Of a stretch of DNA of 7,165 nt, positions 4,241 to 7,165 are shown in pieces; the first letter of the stretch is position 1; every line of letters begins with the position of its first letter. Source of the stretch: an uncultured Bacilli bacterium (lineage in GTDB: Bacteria > Bacillota_I > Bacilli_A > RF39 > UBA660). The position numbers were made by a program, and so were the translations under genes. Where the stretch lies: positions 1 to 7,165 of the forward strand of contig CALVVC010000051.1 in the NCBI GenBank assembly GCA_944363755.1. Reading direction: 5' to 3'. The notes beneath the pieces are model-generated. The model did not search any database. It was not told the origin of the DNA and saw nothing but the letters and a program-made list of their open reading frames with translations.

Positions 4241-4444
4241 TTAATTCTCACCATAATATTTAGAAATATAAGTCGCTCTTAATATCTTAGAGTCTACTGG
4301 TTTAAACAAAACTACTTCTCCTATTTTATCATCAAAATCTTCTAAAAAATCATAACTAAAATATAAATATAACTTATCATCACTTCCTAAAATATAGCCA
4401 CTACTACTATTTATTTTTTGATAGATCTTCCCTACTAATTCCAT
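4241..4444 (-). CDS. Small cold-shock-domain/OB-fold-like protein, 67 aa
   Basis: The pattern is that of a minimal five-strand OB-fold. G5-K-I opens the first strand and S15-G-Y-I18 resembles the RNP1 turn. L25-Y-L-Y-F-S30 resembles RNP2 with its aromatic nucleic-acid-facing side chains. G42-E-V-V-L-F and a final A57-T-Y-I complete it. Length fits cold-shock proteins (65-70 aa), but the canonical KGFGFI and VFVHF motifs are not intact, so this is a fold-level suggestion. It may bind single-stranded RNA or DNA. The ATG lies inside the 851-aa gene (38-bp overlap), with AGGAGG 6 nt upstream, written within that gene's run of Glu codons. This implies one operon and translational coupling. Confidence 0.72.
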   Translation of the reverse strand: MELVGKIYQKINSSSGYILGSDDKLYLYFSYDFLEDFDDKIGEVVLFKPVDSKILRATYISKYYGEN

Positions 4445-6962
4445 ATTCTTCCTCCTCTTTTTCCATGTTTTCTATTAATAAAGGAGCTTGTGATAAATGT
4501 TTAATATAGTCTTTTTTAGCTCTTTCATCAAATGGCAATAAATTTGCTAATATATTATATTGATCGTCTATTGCCACATACCAATCTTTATTTCCTACTA
4601 TATATTTAAAGGTATTAACATCAATAGTCTTAAAATTTCTTTTTTCTTTATTTTTTCTACTAGTAGGAATATTTTTATAATCAATAGCAGAATAAGCGAT
4701 AGAATTAACTATTAATGATAATCTTTCTTTATCATATTCTTTATCAATATTAAATTCATAATCTTCTTTTCTTGCCTGATAAAACTTATCTTTGGCTACA
4801 TAATATTTATTTTCCCTATAATTATCACTTCTAGAAATAATATAGTTTTCTTTATCTTTCTTATTATAATCAGTATAACAAGGATAATCTATTGGTATAT
4901 AAGTTTCAAGTTGATATTTTGAATAATCTTTTTCTAAAAAATAATCTTCTAAATGTAAATTAGTAATTGTTGCAACTTCTATTTTCTCATCATCAATACT
5001 TTCTTTAGAACTTACCCTAATAATTTCATCCATTGCCTTAGTAAAAGATTTAAAAAACTCATCTTTTTCATCCTCTTCTAATTTAGGATCTACTCCATTA
5101 CAATGAATACCATTACCACTACGAATTATTGGGCATATATAAGTATGGTTAGTCAACTTATTAGTAAAATACATAACAACCGCTTGATTACTTGTAAGAC
5201 AATATCGGAAAAAATCTTCTCCTTTTCCAGAAATGCGAAAACAGTTTTTCGCATCAACTCCTGCTGCTAATAAATATTCTGCATCAAAAGGAGCGACTCT
5301 ATAAGAAAAACTATCACTTTCTCCTTCTATAGTAGGTATTGAAGAATAAACTTTTCTTTTTCTTTCAACATGCAACTTACATATTTCTTTTAAAATTTCT
5401 TCTTCACTTTTACCGGTACAATACTCTTTCGAAGAAATTATATTAGCAATTGTTGATAAAAATATATCTTGAAGATTAGGTTTAAGTGAAAAAAAGCTTG
5501 TCTTAACAATATCAATAACATCAAGTAATGAATTTAATGATAGTTTATTTTTCTTAGCAATAGATTCTATCACATCATATTGATTTATTAACTTACCTAG
5601 TAAATTATTTAGTCCTAACGCTTCCTTATTTATAATTAAGCGAAGAAGACAATCATTATTATCTTTAAGGTTACCTAATAAGAACTCTCTTAATCTTACA
5701 AGTATATCTTGATCATAATTATTTAATAAATTAACAAGAGAAACATCTTTGAATAGTTCTTTTAAATCTTTTACTGATAACTTTCTATTAGTCTTAAAAG
5801 ATAAACGATTTCTTATATCTTTAGTATAATCTTCTTTCGCTTTATTCTCTCTTTCATTAATTAATTCTAATAGTTTTCCTTTTAAAGCATCATGTAAATC
5901 TTTATTGTCTTTATATATAGATACTATCTTTAAAAACTCATCTCTTAAACATAAAATCTTCTCTTCATCTACATCATATAAAAGCTTAGAGAAAAAGTCA
6001 TAATTATTATTATTTAATGCATCTATCACTTCATTTTCCATTCCATAATGATAAAAACGTTCTTGATGTTTAGTACGATATTCTCTTCTATGATCTTTAA
6101 AATTAAAATCTATAATTCTATTAACAGCACTAGGAGTAATATTAGTAAATTTATCAAGAATAATACTCCTAGCATTATCATAACCAAAAATATAATAAAG
6201 TTTTAGACTTACTTCTAATAAATCTTCTTCACTTGCATCCCCTTTTTCTTTTAATAAAGCTATTAACTTATTAACTTTTCCTTCTTTTACATCTAATATT
6301 TCTTGATATGGCAAAACAACTCCATCTTTCAAAGTAATTTCAGGAAAGTCTTCTAAAACATTTATTAATAAGCCAAATTTAGTATAAAGTATTAATTCTT
6401 TTTCATTATCTATTTTTAAAACACCTAAGGGATTTAATATATTCATTTTTACTTTTTGAAAAAAGGATGATGAAATATCTTTATTAATAGAAGAAACACC
6501 AATTATATTTTCTAACTCTTCAGGTATATTTTCTTTGAAAAAAAGATGATATAGCTTTGTTAAATTGATATTTTCTAACATTTTTTTAAACTGTTCATAA
6601 TCAATAGAATTAATATAATCAATGAATTGTTCTTTATAATCTAAAATATAATCACTTTCAAAAATATATTTTAATAATGGAAAATTCTCTTCACCTATAA
6701 TATTAAGAATATTTCTTTTTTTCCTATTTTTAGGAGAAGTTAATACTTTATAAAATATTTTTTTATTATTAAGTAATTCCCTAACTTCTTCCATATTTTG
6801 AACTTGTAAGAATAAAGAAGAAAATATAACTTCATTTAATTCATCTAAATATGGATTTTTAAGTAATTTAGTTTTTTCATCTAAAGTCATTGAATTAAAC
6901 TTTCTTATAAAAGTTGGTAATGTCATATTAGATAACTCTGTAATTATAGTTCTATCATCCAT
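4407..6962 (-). CDS. Large hypothetical protein, 851 aa
   Basis: I do not recognise this protein. Residues 1 to about 535 look almost wholly helical and rich in Leu, Lys, Asn and Glu, suggesting helical repeats. A different, Gly/Cys/aromatic-containing segment follows at about 540-650. It includes GVDAKNCFRISGKGEDFF (568-585), Cys588, ICPIIRSGNGIHCNG (609-623) and a helix to about 650. This is the likeliest functional domain; it faintly resembles the Cys-containing core of PcfJ-like mobile-element proteins, a weak guess. The remaining about 200 residues are Tyr/Lys/Asp-rich. There is no signal peptide or membrane span. The start is set by GAGGTG 8 nt upstream and the TATAAT promoter at 6992. 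It is first in an operon with the 67-aa OB-fold-like gene. Confidence 0.85.
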   Translation of the reverse strand: MDDRTIITELSNMTLPTFIRKFNSMTLDEKTKLLKNPYLDELNEVIFSSLFLQVQNMEEVRELLNNKKIFYKVLTSPKNRKKRNILNIIGEENFPLLKYIFESDYILDYKEQFIDYINSIDYEQFKKMLENINLTKLYHLFFKENIPEELENIIGVSSINKDISSSFFQKVKMNILNPLGVLKIDNEKELILYTKFGLLINVLEDFPEITLKDGVVLPYQEILDVKEGKVNKLIALLKEKGDASEEDLLEVSLKLYYIFGYDNARSIILDKFTNITPSAVNRIIDFNFKDHRREYRTKHQERFYHYGMENEVIDALNNNNYDFFSKLLYDVDEEKILCLRDEFLKIVSIYKDNKDLHDALKGKLLELINERENKAKEDYTKDIRNRLSFKTNRKLSVKDLKELFKDVSLVNLLNNYDQDILVRLREFLLGNLKDNNDCLLRLIINKEALGLNNLLGKLINQYDVIESIAKKNKLSLNSLLDVIDIVKTSFFSLKPNLQDIFLSTIANIISSKEYCTGKSEEEILKEICKLHVERKRKVYSSIPTIEGESDSFSYRVAPFDAEYLLAAGVDAKNCFRISGKGEDFFRYCLTSNQAVVMYFTNKLTNHTYICPIIRSGNGIHCNGVDPKLEEDEKDEFFKSFTKAMDEIIRVSSKESIDDEKIEVATITNLHLEDYFLEKDYSKYQLETYIPIDYPCYTDYNKKDKENYIISRSDNYRENKYYVAKDKFYQARKEDYEFNIDKEYDKERLSLIVNSIAYSAIDYKNIPTSRKNKEKRNFKTIDVNTFKYIVGNKDWYVAIDDQYNILANLLPFDERAKKDYIKHLSQAPLLIENMEKEEEEYGISREDLSKNK

Positions 6963-6991
6963 TAATATCTCACCTCATAACTTTTAATTAA

Positions 6992-7020
6992 ATTATATAA
7001 TAAAATTATTTTTTTATCTA
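6992..7020 (-). promoter_or_regulatory. Promoter of the 851-aa/67-aa operon
   Basis: A perfect TATAAT (6997-6992) lies 17 bp from TAGATA (7020-7015), identical to the promoter of pyruvate:ferredoxin oxidoreductase. Predicted start is near 6985, followed by GAGGTG and ATG at 6962. Confidence 0.65.
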
Positions 7021-7047
7021 TCTATTTAGAAAAAATTATGTTACAAT
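7019..7047 (+). promoter_or_regulatory. Extended -10 promoter of antisense RNA, copy 3
   Basis: TGTTACAAT (7039-7047) matches the extended -10 consensus; the -35 is poor and overlaps that of the opposing promoter. Predicted start is about 7054. Confidence 0.65.
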
Positions 7048-7071
7048 GTATATATGAAGAAATTCTTCATA

Positions 7072-7119
7072 AAATAAAAAAATGAGGAACATTTATTTTG
7101 ACACTCGAATGTCACCTCA
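7072..7119 (-). terminator. Terminator of peptide mRNA, copy 3
   Basis: On the minus strand TGAGGTGACATT pairs with AATGTTCCTCA and is followed by TTTTTTTATTTT, as in copy 1. It implies a transcript arriving from beyond the right edge. Confidence 0.65.
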
Positions 7120-7133
7120 TAAATAATATGATT

Positions 7134-7165
7134 GACACTCTTATGCAGAGTGTCTTATTTTATAT
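7134..7165 (+). terminator. Terminator of antisense RNA, copy 3
   Basis: GACACTCT and AGAGTGTC form a perfect 8-bp stem around TATGC, followed by TTATTTTATAT. It is the same stem as copy 1 with the one wobble replaced by a Watson-Crick pair. Confidence 0.82.
7155..7165 (-). CDS. Possible 3' end of a third hydrophobic-peptide gene, cut by window edge
   Basis: Only the last codons are in view. At the position of the copy-1 and copy-2 peptide stop, the minus strand reads ATA AAA TAA, giving the same Ile-Lys-stop ending but with TAA. This follows from its place beside the antisense terminator; the body of the gene is not visible. Confidence 0.35.

Larger units (their letters stand above)
6992..7049. 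repeat. Divergent promoter block, copy B
   Basis: This 58-bp segment matches 1722-1779 with three substitutions. Here it drives the 851-aa operon on the minus strand and the copy-3 antisense RNA on the plus strand. It replaces the TTGACA promoter found in the other two modules. Confidence 0.85.
7054..7165 (+). ncRNA. Antisense RNA (putative type I antitoxin), copy 3
   Basis: This RNA of about 110 nt keeps the family plan: a 5' hairpin (GAAGA/TCTTC, 7056-7068), the main hairpin at 7083-7119 and a terminator at 7134-7165. The 5' hairpin has a sequence unrelated to copies 1 and 2 but the same position and size. The block TGAGGAACATTTA is unchanged. The paired peptide gene would start beyond the right edge. 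Confidence 0.72.

Noticed and set aside
4228..4252. TTGACA followed 18 bp later by CATAAT on the plus strand, pointing into the 67-aa gene
   Set aside because: The spacing and -10 are suboptimal, no RNA structure or terminator follows, and no equivalent exists at the end of copy 1.
7055..7078. Tiny ORF (MKKFFIK) at the 5' end of the copy-3 antisense RNA
   Set aside because: No SD is present and copies 1 and 2 have no equivalent; the bases are better explained as the 5' hairpin.

Overview
The window is strongly AT-rich DNA with compact, Firmicutes-style signals: TTGACA/TATAAT-like promoters with 17-bp spacers, purine-rich Shine-Dalgarno (SD) sequences and intrinsic terminators. A pyruvate:ferredoxin oxidoreductase gene indicates an anaerobe. 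Together these suggest an uncultured gut-type low-GC Firmicute (Bacilli/RF39-like or a related clostridial lineage). This placement is an inference; no rRNA or marker gene is present. Trp is encoded by TGG and TGA acts as a stop, so the code looks standard.

Layout. (1) 1-1685, minus: the N-terminal half of pyruvate:ferredoxin oxidoreductase, cut by the window edge. (2) 1686-1836: a divergent promoter block, nearly identical to one at 6992-7049. (3) 1837-2277, plus: an unrecognised 146-aa protein. (4) 2270-2638: a compact module encoding a 31-aa hydrophobic, highly basic peptide on the minus strand and a convergent antisense RNA of about 110 nt on the plus strand. (5) 2639-3775, minus: an unrecognised 378-aa protein with one putative zinc site. 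(6) 3840-4223: a second copy of the peptide/antisense module in the same orientation. (7) 4241-6962, minus: a two-gene operon of an unrecognised 851-aa protein overlapping a 67-aa cold-shock/OB-fold-like protein. (8) 6992-7165: the divergent promoter block again, then the antisense-RNA half of a third module whose peptide gene lies beyond the right edge.

The main result is the family of three peptide/antisense modules, which I read as a type I toxin-antitoxin family that I cannot assign to a named one. Copies 1 and 2 each have a consensus-like promoter for the peptide mRNA, an SD buried in a 5'UTR hairpin, and an 8-codon upstream ORF across that hairpin. Each also has a converging promoter for an RNA complementary to the mRNA 3' end, and separate terminators on the two strands. 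The mRNA's first 11 nt are the exact reverse complement of a segment in its own 3' terminator hairpin, which is the region the antisense RNA covers. This suggests a three-way switch between 5'-3' self-pairing, SD sequestration and antisense pairing.

The modules fill the intergenic gaps of otherwise poorly characterised genes. Copies 1 and 2 exactly bracket the 378-aa gene, so recombination between them would remove it.
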